Positions 1 through 13,500 of a stretch of 64,000 nt of DNA are shown in pieces. The notes below the pieces were generated by a model that was given only the letters and a program-made list of their open reading frames with translations, did no database searches and was not told the DNA's origin. A program made the position numbers and the translations under genes. This DNA is from Schistosoma mansoni (taxonomy: Eukaryota > Platyhelminthes > Trematoda > Strigeidida > Schistosomatidae). Position 1 is the first letter of the stretch; each line of letters opens with the position of its first letter. The DNA lies in NCBI RefSeq assembly GCF_000237925.1, contig NC_031502.1, forward strand, positions 51,411,120 to 51,475,119. Reading direction: 5' to 3'.

Positions 1-74
1 AAAATACAACTATGTCCAAAACTGGGGATTAGGGTAGGAAAATAAAGTACAAAAGATTACAATCAGAGAGGGGA

Positions 75-297
75 TTTTGTGGATATCATGGTAATCTACT
101 AGCTGATGAGTCCCAAATAGAACGAAACGCGCGTCCTGGATTCCACTGCTACCCACTATCCATCTTTGCTTATAATGCTTGTGATTTAAAGCAATATCGA
201 GACAATACGCACAATATGCACATATGCCAATATAATAGACTGATCGACTGCATCCCTAAACATCAATGGGAAGGTTCAAGTCAACAATATCAAGTGG
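75..297 (+). mobile_element. Smalpha-type SINE, 3' part with hammerhead ribozyme
   Basis: The hammerhead core CTGATGA begins at about 103, followed by stem II (gtcc/gaac, one mismatch), GAAA, and the palindromic stem III ACGCGCGT before a GTC cleavage site. The downstream text (ccatctttgcttata, then a tail to about 290) recurs at 29460 and 59850, which defines the family 3' end. Stem I pairing is eroded, so activity is doubtful. The tRNA-like 5' half is not seen here. Confidence 0.75.
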
Positions 298-589
298 ATT
301 TACACTTTCCACTTATTATTAACCATTAAATCTAATTATATTGTCAAAGACTTTTAATTTGAGATTTAATCCCTTTTTATGGAATAAGGAAAGAGATTTA
401 TGATTCATTTTGAAGTAGAATTAATAAAAATGAATAAAATAAATTCCCTACTGATTACTACTTTTTAGTAATATTGAACATTTTGATCTTACTAAAAAAT
501 CGCTTCAGATTACGGTGCAAAATAGACCTTTACAACTAAAAAGATCTCCATGATTTACAACATTGAAACAATATCAGAATGGGGGTTTG

Positions 590-985
590 TGGAGATTGTT
601 GTGATTTTAATAGTTGAATTCGTAAGGTGATTTAAGCTAGACCACTGTTAGAAATCTGGAAGTACTTGATGGCGGTTTCATCCTAGTATGGGACTCCTAA
701 GTAGTGCACATCCATGATCTCGCATGCGGGACTCGAACCCAGGACCTTCGATTTCGTGTGTGAACCCTTAAGCTCTAGACCACTTCAATCGAACCATGGT
801 TTTGAGCAACCCTTTATCTATTTTTTGAGGTACATAACTATCTCAAACCCAAAACGGAATGGATCCCACCGGTCACGTCTTTTCACTGGAACTTCAGGAA
901 ATCCATGTGCTCAGTAGTGACTGTCCCCAAGATGGATTTCCTGAAGTTATAGTGAGAAGACGTAACCAGTGCAGTTCAACCGTGT
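590..985 (-). mobile_element. SINE-2 (tRNA-like, hammerhead-bearing), old degenerate copy
   Basis: On the minus strand this matches the family seen better at 7080-7475: a head with tRNA A/B-box-like text (ggactcgaacccagg on the + strand is the inverted B box), a hammerhead region at about 670-725, and a tail ending in an aagctagaccac motif on the + strand. The hammerhead core is mutated. It lies in the intron upstream of the first visible DZIP1 exon. Confidence 0.65.
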
Positions 986-1187
986 AGGGTCAAAGTGATA
1001 ATTCGAAAGATCAAACAGTTGATACGTTGCATAATACATAAAATGAAGGTCAGTATTGTAGTAGTTCTGTAAGAAATTTCTTCGCTCTATCGATTCTTTT
1101 TTTGACGAACGACAAAATGAGAATTTTCACTATATTAAAAAAATTTCATAAATTACTGTCAAATTTCTTCATCGGTATTTATTTTAG

Positions 1188-1538
1188 AATTGTGATAAAT
1201 TAAAACACCAACTACAAGAGAAAACAAATCGTCTTACAGCAACTCGTCGAGAATGTCATCGTCGACGTTTATTACTTATGGCTCAACAACAACTTATGGA
1301 TTCTGGTCCACAATCATTACACAAATGTATCTACTGTCCTAAAGCTTTTGTAAATGCATCATTTCTAGCTACACATATTCATCGTAGACATCCAGAAACA
1401 GAGGCTACGGATAGAAATACTCCAGTTTACCCAACACATCCATGTTTAATAACCAATAACACACCTTATCCACAAATACAACAATCACAACAAATATATC
1501 AACAGTCTGATAATCAATATACAGCGAATAATAACATG
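1188..1538 (+). CDS. DZIP1: DZIP1 exon 1 (of those in window): coiled coil and C2H2 finger
   Basis: Acceptor ttttag at 1182-1187 and donor ATG|gtaagt at 1538/1539; 351 bases, phase 0 at both ends. It encodes a [13 protein letters not shown] helix, then the zinc finger, then a Gln/Tyr-rich linker. The reading frame is open upstream of the internal ATG at 1278 back to the acceptor, so 1278 is not the true start. Confidence 0.85.
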
Positions 1539-4500
1539 GTAAGTTTTGGAATTTGTCAAATGTATTTTCAAAAAGAAAATGTATTTACTTTAATAAAATG
1601 ACATGGAAATTTACCTCATAAATTTAAAATGTATTCGACAAACCAATACACACATATATACCGGGATCTTCGTTGATTGTGACTGACTAGCCGACTGATC
1701 CCCTTCCCATTAAAAGAGCAAAAGAGTGTTGGACAACTTTTTCTGGTGACAATTCAGAAATAGTTTTCCAATTAATAATTTGTAAGCACAAATAAAATCT
1801 CATATTTTGTAAAGTTTTGATATTGTTTTAATTCCTTGCCTAGTCAATGAGTTATTAATAACTGTATGCAACTTACTTAACGTGTAGAAATTAGTAAAAT
1901 TGCCTTTGAGCCAAACTTTATTTCTTTTATCGGCTAATAAGGATACTAATCGGTTAATCAAATGGACTTAGGTAAATGTGTTTTTCAGTTGTTACACTTC
2001 CCTTTAGAAACTTTTAGCTATTTTATCATATTTGCTAAACTATGAAATTATGGAAATTTGTAACTCATTTGGATGCTTTTAGTTGCATTGAACTCTCTGA
2101 GTTCGGATGGCGTATGTGCAAACGATCTGTCTTTTTTCTTTGTGGGTAAAATAACTCACTGAACATAGAAGTTAAGCATTTTATTATTTAACAACCACTA
2201 AATCAGTCTGTTTTGATGACATGTCTATGAATAGATGTTTTTGGAGATTTTTCTAGTTTTCTTTGTTTTCAAGTACCTAAATGGATAGCACAGAAAGATA
2301 AGGAACGCTTCATAAATAAATCACCAAACTTAGAGGGCACAAACAAAAGCTGAGGTGTGAATTGATTCCTTACATTTATCCTTTTTCTGTTTACTTATTT
2401 TTACTGTTTTAGTGCATTGTTAACATTTAATTTCCTTATATGAAATAGTGAAGAATATTTATGGCTCAAGATGAAGATCTTGGTCGTGTTGTGGTTTCTA
2501 AACCGAATAGTTTTGTTATGAAACTTTCATTTTTTTTCTGAACAACATCGGCACACACTTTAAGAGTAAAGTGACCTATTAGAATTTCCCTTCAACTGGC
2601 CAACAGCTTGTTAATAGATTTAACAGTCAATATGGAGAAGAAGTAACAACTGTAAGGTCAGAGTTCAGGTCAATAGAGAAAACAACCAAACATACAAACA
2701 ACGACCACATAGCTATGAATAACAACCAAACAAATCTCTGGTCAAGAGAACAAGTCAGTCAATCGTGAAGAAATTCTAATTGGTCATATCTATTTAAAGT
2801 ACGTACTGACGATTTTGTTCAGAACAGTAATCAAAGCTCTGACAACCAAACTATCCAGCTTATGGACCACAATATCAACAATGTTTTCTGTATTTTACAC
2901 AGAAAATCTTTTTTAATTGGTTTTCTTTATTACCTTTCTTTTCAGAACACATCTTTAGAACATGATGTGAGAGAATTGTTAAACCAATTAAAATTGAATC
3001 CCCCAAATCTACCAATTAAACATCAATCACCAACTAGATCGATTGGTTTTGATGTAGAACAAAATAAGAACAATACAGATTGGCATACACAATTAATGGA
3101 AGAGCATAGAGTATGCATTGTCGTTACTATTGTTTAAGATTTTTTTTACCATTTATTGGTTATATTTGTTAAATAATGTTGGAAACATACACTAGTCGAT
3201 CTCCTGGTAACAGCGTCGTATATTATTTTCCATTTAATCGTTAGGAGTGATCGAATTCCATCAATCAAGTTGTACTATGTTCAATAAATTACAGATGAGT
3301 TGATATTATGCTACAATAAGTTTTAATTTCAATCGTCTGGAGAGATAATCGGTAGATAGTTTTGTATTAATCTTTCATGATAGTTGACACTTGCCACTAA
3401 CATGAATCTGTCCTATTAAGTGAGCTAATTTTGACCACATATTACATATCATATCACTACCACCACCACCATCATCATCATCATTACAATCGTCATCATA
3501 ATGAAAACAGTAACAGTAATCTCATTTTTATTAAGTCGACAGCTGTTGAACTTAACTAATACAAATATTTATAGGGTACAAACGCCAATAAGAATTTAAC
3601 ATAATTTGACAATTATTCTGTTGTCAGAAAGGGGTTTTGTGGAGATTTAAGTAATTTTTTACATAGTTGAAACTATGAGTCAATTGAAGCTAGACCACCA
3701 TGGAAAACCTGGAAGCATTGGACGGTCGTTTTGTGCTACTGTGGGGCTCCTCAGCAGTGAGCCTCCACGATCCCGCCTCGTGAGATTCTATGGTGGTCTA
3801 GCTTCAATTGACTTATGATTTCAACTACATAAAAAATTACTAAAATCTTCACAAAACCCCCTTCCGATAATGATCATATGCTCACTAGTGACTGGCTCCA
3901 TAAGGTATTTCTTGGAGTTCTAATGAGAAGCAGTAACCAGTGGAGTTCAAACGGGTTTGTTTGGAGATATCAACTCACTGAAGACATTGGTGAATGGTTG
4001 CTCAATTTCCTGGATTGGTTGAAGCTAGACATTAACACCATCGAATGCCGACTCAGTGGTCTAGTGGTTAAGCTCTCGCGCAAGAGACTGATAGGTCCTT
4101 GGTTCGAATTTCGCGAGACGAAATCGTGGATGCTCAGTGCTGAGGAGTCCCACAATAGCACGCAACGGTCGTCCAGTGCTTCCAGGTTTTCCATGGTGGT
4201 CTAGCTTCAATTGACTCATGATTTCAACTATATAAAAAATTATTCTGTTGGTTTATTTCATCATAATTTCTGAAGTTTAAAACACCAATACTCATAATAA
4301 CAAAAATACATTCTAGTGAAAATTCTCATTTCGATGTTTGGTAAATAAAGAAGGAACGAATTGAGCAAAGAAATTTCTTTTCAATTAATTTTTCATCATG
4401 GCTCTACACTAATACATATGTATGATTTGCAATAATGAAATAATACTCATCGAGTAGATACGTTATGTAATAATTATATAATGACATCGATTATAAAGTA

Positions 4501-7500
4501 ACATTGAGTAATTGGGAGAAACAGGATTAATACTAATCAAAGTAATTATTCGAAAATCAAGTAGTTGCTACGTTGCATAATATATAAAAGGAGCAGAAAG
4601 AACTAACAAAACAATTTGGTGAATGGTTAGTAGCATAGTAGTTGTGTAAGAATCAATAGATGAATGTTGAGAACAAGTCAAATACAAATTTACAAAAATG
4701 GAAGGAATACGAAAATAGTTTGTCAAAGCCATGATGAAAAACTAATTGATAAAAATACAATCACTGAGAAAGTTATCTTCACAAATCATTATCGAATCAT
4801 TGTAACCGAATAAGATTCATCAAAGTAATTACCATTGTTGTATAAAGTATTATTTACACTTGTTCTTCTTTTTTTTTAGCGTGATATGGAATTAATGAGA
4901 AAAGGATTTGAGAAAGAACTTCACAATCTTCAAGTTCAATATCATCAAACACAAGAAGAATTAAGTAAATTGAAATGCAGACCAGGTGAGTTCAGTAGTG
5001 TATAGATGATCATCGAAAATTTATTTTTTTGTGTAGCATTCATTGATAAGTTTTGATAGAGATTAATTTCATTAGTTGATGTTATTTTCCATAGATTGAT
5101 TTTATTTGAGATATCATTGAAAACTATATAGCACTGTACAATTGTTTTCTTCTAGTATGCGATTATAATGCGGTGTGCACCCATGATCCTATCTGGAATT
5201 CTTGTGAGTTTTGACTGGTAGAATTCACGTCGGAAGTGAGATTTTTTTCCCATTAATTTCAATTAGTTGATCATCACGCCATATGTTGGATTTATTAAAG
5301 CCGAAAATGCTCACCATTAGAATACAACTCAATGGTCTAATTAATAAGCACTCTCCACGATAGGCGAAGGTCTTGGGTTATATCTCAGGCGTATTCTCGC
5401 AGATGGGCAGTATCGAACAGTCTCATACAAAGATAAAATCGCTGTCCAATGCTTTCAAATATTTAATGGTATTCTAGTTAAAGTCAGTCAGTGGCTATTG
5501 CTATATACATTTTATTATAATTTAATCATTAAGTGGTCACAAAGTTTTATAAGTAATACGTTCTAATAGCCACCAAGACATATTAAACTTCCAAATAAGT
5601 GTCTATAAAGTATTCCAAACTTAGAAGTTTCTAAATCCTAGTTAGTACAATAATTTGGTCAGAAACTGAAATTCAGTCCTTTTATTTAGTCTACATTAAT
5701 GTCATCCCTATAGTTCTTACTTTATGTAAAACATTTTGTTTGTGAAATTAACGTGTCTATAGAAGGTTAAGAACACAAAAAATGTGATGTATTCACTACA
5801 TTTCTTATTGTTTGTCATCCTGGCTTAATACATGTTTATCAAAGAAGTAAGTGTTGGAGATAAAAAGAATTACTATTTGAATCAACATGTAACATTCGAA
5901 TGCTTCATTTTAAAGTAAAACTATATATAGCCCAAAAATATAAATTGATCGAATCGCCAAGCCACTACTTCCATTGTGTATAGCAAATATTACAGTTAAC
6001 GTTAATATAGCCTGAGGATAAACTCCATGTTGTCAAGTTATCTAAGTGTATCGTAGTCAGTAAGTGTGGTCATGTTTTCGTTTGTTTAGCCACTACTCAG
6101 TTGAAGATATTTTCGAATAATTTTTATTATAAAATTAATTGGAAGTATGACTCCTGCTATGTTGTAATTTTTCTTCCATCATAACTGAGTGCGCTACACT
6201 TGACACGTCCGAATCATGGAGTGGTATTTTCATCGTAGAAAACGTAACGTTTTTCATGTTAGCTAGCGAAAATGGTAGATAACGAAGCATGTCCTCCACC
6301 ATGGATTATGATGGAGTAAACAATAATTCCCGCTTCATTTTGATTAGTTGTCAGATGCAAGATCGAAATTGCGAAGGAGAATAGAGTTTATCCTCACCCT
6401 ATCGTTATAATGTTGAAAAATACTTTATTCCTGAAGTGAAGCATAGAAATGGTACGAAGATCACTTAGTATTGATCGAACTTTCAGATAGCGACCTCAAG
6501 CACATTTGGAACATTATAAACACTTAGTCAAATTTACGACCTTATCAAGTATTACCACGACGAATTAATATGAGCTCTCTTATGAACTGATACAAAACAA
6601 AATTCGTATACGAGTGGACGTACCACTGTAATTTTATTATTTATATTACATGTATTCATATATAATTAACTGTGACTCTTCATCCATATACATTTTCTAC
6701 ACATATCTGCGTTCAGTTTCCCTATATGACTCTGTCTATTTGAACATACAAACTGAAACACCAATTATTTAACGGACTGGTTAGGGCTATTAATTAACAC
6801 GATTATTCTCTGTCTGTATCCACTATGTTTGCATGAACTGGATCACACCGCTATCGATTTTTAATCCACAAAAATCTTTAACACAAAACCACTTAGTAAA
6901 CTCATACTTAAGGTGAATTCATTCACAATTTCCTTTAACTTTGTTTCAATGTCTCATTACTTTTATTCTTATTTTTTCAGCTACTTCTAATTTAGGTGAA
7001 TTAGAAAATGATATGTCTGGAGTAAGTTTCCAATAGTACATTTTATTAAAATATGATACATTTGTTAGAAAGTAATATAAATGTTGTTTTTGTGGAGATT
7101 TAGTATTTTCATAGTTAAAAACATGAGTCAATTAGAGCTAGACCACCAGGGAAAACCTGGATGCGCTGGACAGCTGTTTCGTCCTATTGTGGGACTCCTC
7201 AGCAGTGCGCATCCACAACTTTGCCTCGCGAGATTCGAACCCAGGATCTACCAGTCTCGCGACAGAGCACTTAACCGATAGACCACTGAGCCGGAATCCG
7301 ATGGTGTTTATGTCTAACTTCAACCAATCCACAAAGTTGAGCAACCGTTCACCAATTGTCTTCAGTGAGTTGATATCTCCCAACAAACCCGTTTGAACTC
7401 CACTGGTTACTGCTTTTCTCTAGAACTCCTGGATTTACCTCTCGAAGTCAGTCACTAGTAAGCATATGATTATTATTATCAGAAGAATATAGCTAGACGA

Positions 7501-10500
7501 AGAAAGTTCCCTTTCGAATGATTTCTTTTTCTTGAGCTGTACAATAGTATTTACAGGTGATTTTTACATGTGAAGTAGTCTGTAATAAAATAAAAGTGTG
7601 TTGTACCATTCGCAAAACTATCGAAACCCCTCAACTTTCTGAAGTATCAAATATAAAAGTCTATGAAAGTGAAGTGATGTTACATCAGTTAGCTAAGTAG
7701 TAGAAACTTATCAAACGATTACTAGTATTGAATATAATAGGTTTTACATTATTTAAAAACTAAGATTGTACAGCTCAAGAAAATGATATGGTCAGAATGA
7801 AAATTCCTCTCGTTTAAACGTCTTCATATAATATATCTTTACAAATTCTACATAGATGGTAAAAAATTCAGTATAGTAACGAACTTTATTCAAATTAATG
7901 TAAATTTCTGGAGACCAAATAAGTGTATAGCATTATTCAGTAATAAGATTTTGATGATAAGCACTTTAACGACATGCTAATCATTGTCCAGTAAATTCGT
8001 ATTGAACATGTATCATTAGAGCTTTGAAAGCGAAAATTTTCCTCATGTTCTTCCTTTTATCAAAGTTTCTTTGATCCTTAAACTCAAAATGTTCAAATTG
8101 AAAATCAAGATCAACATGACATAATCAAAATATGTGGTGAAAATTGTCAATCTGATTTTGTTTTAATTTCATTACTTATTTAAAGTGTTGATGAATCCCG
8201 AAATATCTCTTGTCAAAGTATAAAGAAACCCAGAAAATATTTGAAGACGTTTTGTCTAACTAGCATTGAGTAGATATGTGAAGCTATAAGTACACGATTT
8301 TTTATACTTAGTTAACCTTATAGTAATCTTTTGTCTGTCTCCACTTCTCGGCGTAATGTGTTCTTTGGTCTTCGTCTTTTCCTTTGGCCTTCAAGATTCC
8401 ATGTGAGGGCTTGCCTTGTGATTTCCTCAATGTGTGTCCTATCCACTTCCAGGGCTTCTCCTTGATTTCTTTCTCCAGTTTCTATAAACAACTGAAAATT
8501 TATTTCTTTTTTATGGGATTAATCATTATCATTATCAAATATTTAATAACGAACGTTTTACTATTAGAAACTTAATTGAAACATTGAATTTTCCACCTCC
8601 TAAATCAATTGGCATTCTCTCTTTCTCTGTCTAAAAGTGGTCATGAACACGATTATATCTGTAAGCAAAGATGGGTGATGGCTAGCAGTAGAAGTCAGGA
8701 CTCACGTTTCGTCCTTTTGGGGACTCGTCAGTTGATGCACCCGCATCTCAGAGTTGATGTTCACTCCAGGACTCTCTGTAAAACAAAAATAGAATATATA
8801 CATTCGACATAATATTATTTTGATATGTTACTGATTCTGACGAAAAATAGAGAAAATAAAGGAAGAGATAAGATTGTCTTGCGAAAGTTCGTTTGTCTGT
8901 CGTTTATTAATTCTCATTTATTGTAATTATTTTTGGCATATACTTGATCACATACATGGAAAATAACTGAAGTCAATCAGTTTCATTAATGAAAATAAAT
9001 AATTTAAAGATTTGCTCAGATCATTACAACAGTCATTTCATGCAACAGTATATCTAAGCACAATCATAGATATCGTTTTCCAAGAGATGTTCACAATAAT
9101 GTTACACTACTGATTGTCTAAAGGTAATCAGGTTTCTTACCTAAATTACATTTGAATAGATTAACTTCAGTATAATTTTAAGTAACGATCTTCTTCGTAA
9201 CATATACATGAGCTGTATAACTATGCTTCACCGAATATTTTCAAGGTATTTTATGTAATAATGATTAGATCTAAAAATACTACTTGCAAAAGGTTATAAA
9301 CATACAATGTATGGTTATGCGAACATCAGTCACGTTCATTATTTGTGCCGAAATTCAGTTCTATTCTCCAGTACACAAAATACAAACATATTTAAATGAT
9401 ACGTTACTTTGTTCATAAAAATTTTCTTTCATGGTCTCTAGTCGTTTCATTTGTTTGCAACGTAGTCTGCTTGCTGTATTTTGTCTTGAATGTCAGTACT
9501 GGAACGCCTTTTTTCTGAACATAGTTCTACAGTTATAATTGTATATTTAGGAGTTGTCTATAACAGTCGATATTTCACAATATTTTCAAAAGGAAACCCA
9601 TTTATTATTATTATCGTTTTATTTTTATTTATCAGCCTGTATTTCGATCGAATCGAGCAAAATCAGCTAATACATCACTACGACAATCGACTAAAAATTT
9701 TAATGTTGACCAAGGTGAAACGAGTTCTCGTCATAGTTTACCCACTGATGATGATAAACAGTCAACTGCTCATGTCTCGATTATTTCTGGACCAACAACA
9801 AGATTTTTAAGACCACCTTATTCATTAAAACCACAATTTAGTGATACAATGAATCATGATGATAAAGATGAGTCGGAAGCACAGCAAGTTTCTCGAGCAA
9901 TGGGACGTGTATTAACTGCTTCGGGGGGTACAAGTAAGTTATTATAAAATTACTGAATGATAATTTGTTGATAAACATTTAAAAGAGGCGTATCTTCTTA
10001 CTCTAACCATCTTTTAATTATAGTTCTACTAAGAATGAATCGATTTCATGAATATAATTTGAAAAATATAAACTGAGCGGATATTTAATCTAAAATTTAT
10101 CATTATGTTTTCTAATTTGAAACTTGAAATATTAAGTTCTGTTATTTGAAGATTCATAATTAAAATTTTTACAAATTGATGTCAGTTATTCACGTGCTCC
10201 TCTATTATAATCAATTCCAATTGAGCTCCCAAATGTTCTGGTACGGCCTAGGGTGATGGAAGTCAGCTCTACATCTCGAAATGCACTCACATGGCCGCGC
10301 TAGGGAAGTTCTACTCACTGCCTTCTGGCGTCTGAAGTATTGATGACGAAGTTGAGGGGATGGAAAGCGAATGTCCGGCGCTTTAACCGGGTCGGTGGAT
10401 ATGAAGGATCCACCTAGGGGAATTGGAAAACCTTCATTCCAAACGAATGGTACACACGGACTCCAGGACCCTGAGGAGACAAATGTTGTATGGACCTCTT

Positions 10501-13500
10501 GTTGGTAGCCGACTACCATGGAACTTCATCTCCTAGCGTTGCCTTACTACCACCTTGTGGAATACACATTTGGGTCAAGGGCTCTGGGAGTGGCCCCATA
10601 AGAAAACCACCTGTTCCGGTTTAGGCAACCGAGCAGTATACCAGCCTCACACAAATCGAATGATTTATGTGGCGCATATATATTTGGTACCTCCTTATAC
10701 CAATATTTGTGTCTAAATAAAGAAAACAGGGATGAGTATTACTTTATTATTTAAGTTGGAAATCTCGAATCATTTTATTTTTTCAACTATAAAATGCTTT
10801 ATCATTAACCGTCAATTGTTTTTAATATCCATTGAAATTCAATTAACAGTTACGTAATTCATTCAATTGGTTTGCCGGTTTTTTATTAATTCAAATTTAA
10901 TACATCTATCTTGACATAAAGTGTTATTTAATGTGTCTAGAAGTTGATTGGTGTTAATGTGACCTAGGTTTCATGCTAGTTGGCACTCGTTAGTGAATCG
11001 TATCTATAGACTTCAGGGGATTGATATTCCGTGTACCCATATTCACTGTTTGAGATATTAACACTGACCTATGGAGCACCAGATCCAGAATCAGTGTTTC
11101 CTTAAGACTACTACTTAACATCAAACATTGTCACTCAGGCTAGCTGTCACGTAACCACCTAATTAATAGTAGTTTATCAATGCTAAATACTATAAAAACA
11201 TCACATTGATGTCTATCTAGTGATTATCCAATATAAATAAGTTGATATCTTTGCTATAGTTGAAATCATGAGTCAGTTGAAGCTAGACCACCGTGGAGTA
11301 CCTGGAAGCACTGGACGGCCGTTTCGTCCTATTATGGGACTCCTCAGCACTGCGCATCCACGATTCCACCTCGCGAGATTCAAACCCAGGACCTACCAGT
11401 CTCGCGACAGAGAACTTAACCGATAGACCACTGAGCCGGCCGGCATCCAACGGTGTTTCTGTCTAACTCCAACCAATCCACGAAGTTGAGCAAACGTTCA
11501 CCAATTCTCTTCAGTGATTTGATATCTCACAACAGACGTGGTTTGAACTCCACTGGTTACTGCTTTTCTCTAGAACTCTTGGATTTACCTCTCGAAGTCA
11601 GTCACTAGTGAGCGGGATCGTGGATGCGCACTACTGAAGCGTCCCACAATAGGACGAAACGGCCGTCCAGTGCTTTCAGATTTTCCTTGGTGGTCTAGTT
11701 TCAATTGACTAATGATCTTAACTATATAATATTAATACACCTGTTTATTATTCATAATCGTTCATTTATTTAATCATCTATTTTGTTTTATTTGTTTAAG
11801 GTCCAACACCAAGTTTAAATGCAAGTACAAATATGCTACGATACAGTCGTTTACTTGATCAATTACGTGGTGATCCAGAAACTTTAAGGAAATTACGTCA
11901 TGAAGTTGAACAATTGCTACTAGAACAATTAAATGAACATGGAATTAAATCAGATCAACGCCGTTTATCTACAAATCAACTTAATCAAAAATTAACTATT
12001 TTACATAAGGAAAGAGAAAATCTAGCTAGAAAGTATCAAAATTTTATGGAAATACGAGATGTATGTTTAATGATAATGTTTATTTTTGCTAGAATAACAG
12101 ATTTAAGTACAGTAAGAAGCCATAACCAATAGAGTTCAATTCATATCGATTGTAAAACAGTTATCCACCACAGGTAATAGACAAAAGTGAATCATTATCA
12201 TGAATTGATTAAAGTTAGACATTAAGACTGTTGGGTACCAGCTCAGTGGTTTCGAGTTTAAGCATTTGAGAACGATACTGAATCTCTTGGACTCCATTAC
12301 TGGATGAGGGGTATTGAATGAATAGATCCACACCATGATGAAATAGTCTTCCAGTACTTTCGCGTTATCAGTAGTGATTAAGATAACATCAGTTCGTGAT
12401 TTAAAACTGAATGATCTGTTGTTATTTAGACAAATGATATTTGATTATTTTCATTTTCGATGAAGCGATGGATTAATTAGGAGAACATATATTTCACTAC
12501 GGTTGTGCCTAATTTCTAATTTGGTATTTATTCATCAGATCATTAATTATTAAAAGAAGCCATGCTGGTAGGTACGATCCTATTGGTTAGAATTTGAAGG
12601 ATAATCGTAATTCATTTCGGAAGAAATTAGGTGAAATATCATTTATTCGGTGTTAGTAACACATTTCCATTCATTGTTTATCTTTATCGAAATCTAGATT
12701 ATAGTTTCGTCATTATTTGATTTTATTTGTTCCGTTTGCATTATAATTCTCATATTTTGCTTCTTCTCTTTCCATCTTACCGGCTTCCTTTTTCTTAGTG
12801 AAATGTTATAACTTAGACATATATTTATTCTTTTCAGGTCTCAAGTTGAGTGTAATCGATTGACTTACTGACTTTAGTCTGTTATAGAACTTAATAAAAT
12901 GAATTTATTAGATAGAAGATCGAAGTGATCAACAGGAAAGTATTTCATTCAAAATGTGATTACTTGATAACTTCTGTAAATAAAATTTGTTCTATTTCCA
13001 ACTAATTTACTGTAGTTGGATATATAAATAACCATTCAAAGTTCACACAGCGAAAATGTAGTGTAATGAAATGCTTTGATGTTATTATTAATGTTTCATC
13101 AAAATATTCATAATAAATTTGTTTGATATTTTTAGGCATTAAGTCAAAATGTTGATCGTTTAGCGCATGCAGCACTCCGTGGTAGTACAATCAGTATTCC
13201 AGAAACAAGACTACGTGCAGAGAATATTCATAAAATGAATTCATCTCACAAACTTGGTTTACCTCCTCCAGCATCACACAGTCCTGGTAGTTTACGTAGA
13301 GCTGGAACTCTTCCATTGGCTTCACAAAGAGTCGACATTACATCTAATTTAGGAGTATCTTTACCAATATTATCTGTAAATAATGAGATTGGAAGAAGTC
13401 AATCTACCATGACAGGAATGATAAATTCACCAAGTAGAAAAGGAACAGGATTCTCTGAAACAAAGTAAACATGCTTTTTTTAACCTCTTTTTGCTGTGGT

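Noticed and set aside
3455-3500. CRISPR-like short repeats
   Set aside because: Simple trinucleotide runs in a eukaryotic intron; no spacers. No CRISPR array is expected or seen.
4053-4120. Possible tRNA gene
   Set aside because: The A and B boxes belong to the SINE-2 head; no cloverleaf with acceptor stem can be drawn and the element continues into the hammerhead.
10211-10519. 102-codon minus-strand ORF in the GC-rich unit
   Set aside because: It sits wholly within a repeat-like, GC-rich stretch where open frames are expected by chance, and the product shows no known motif.
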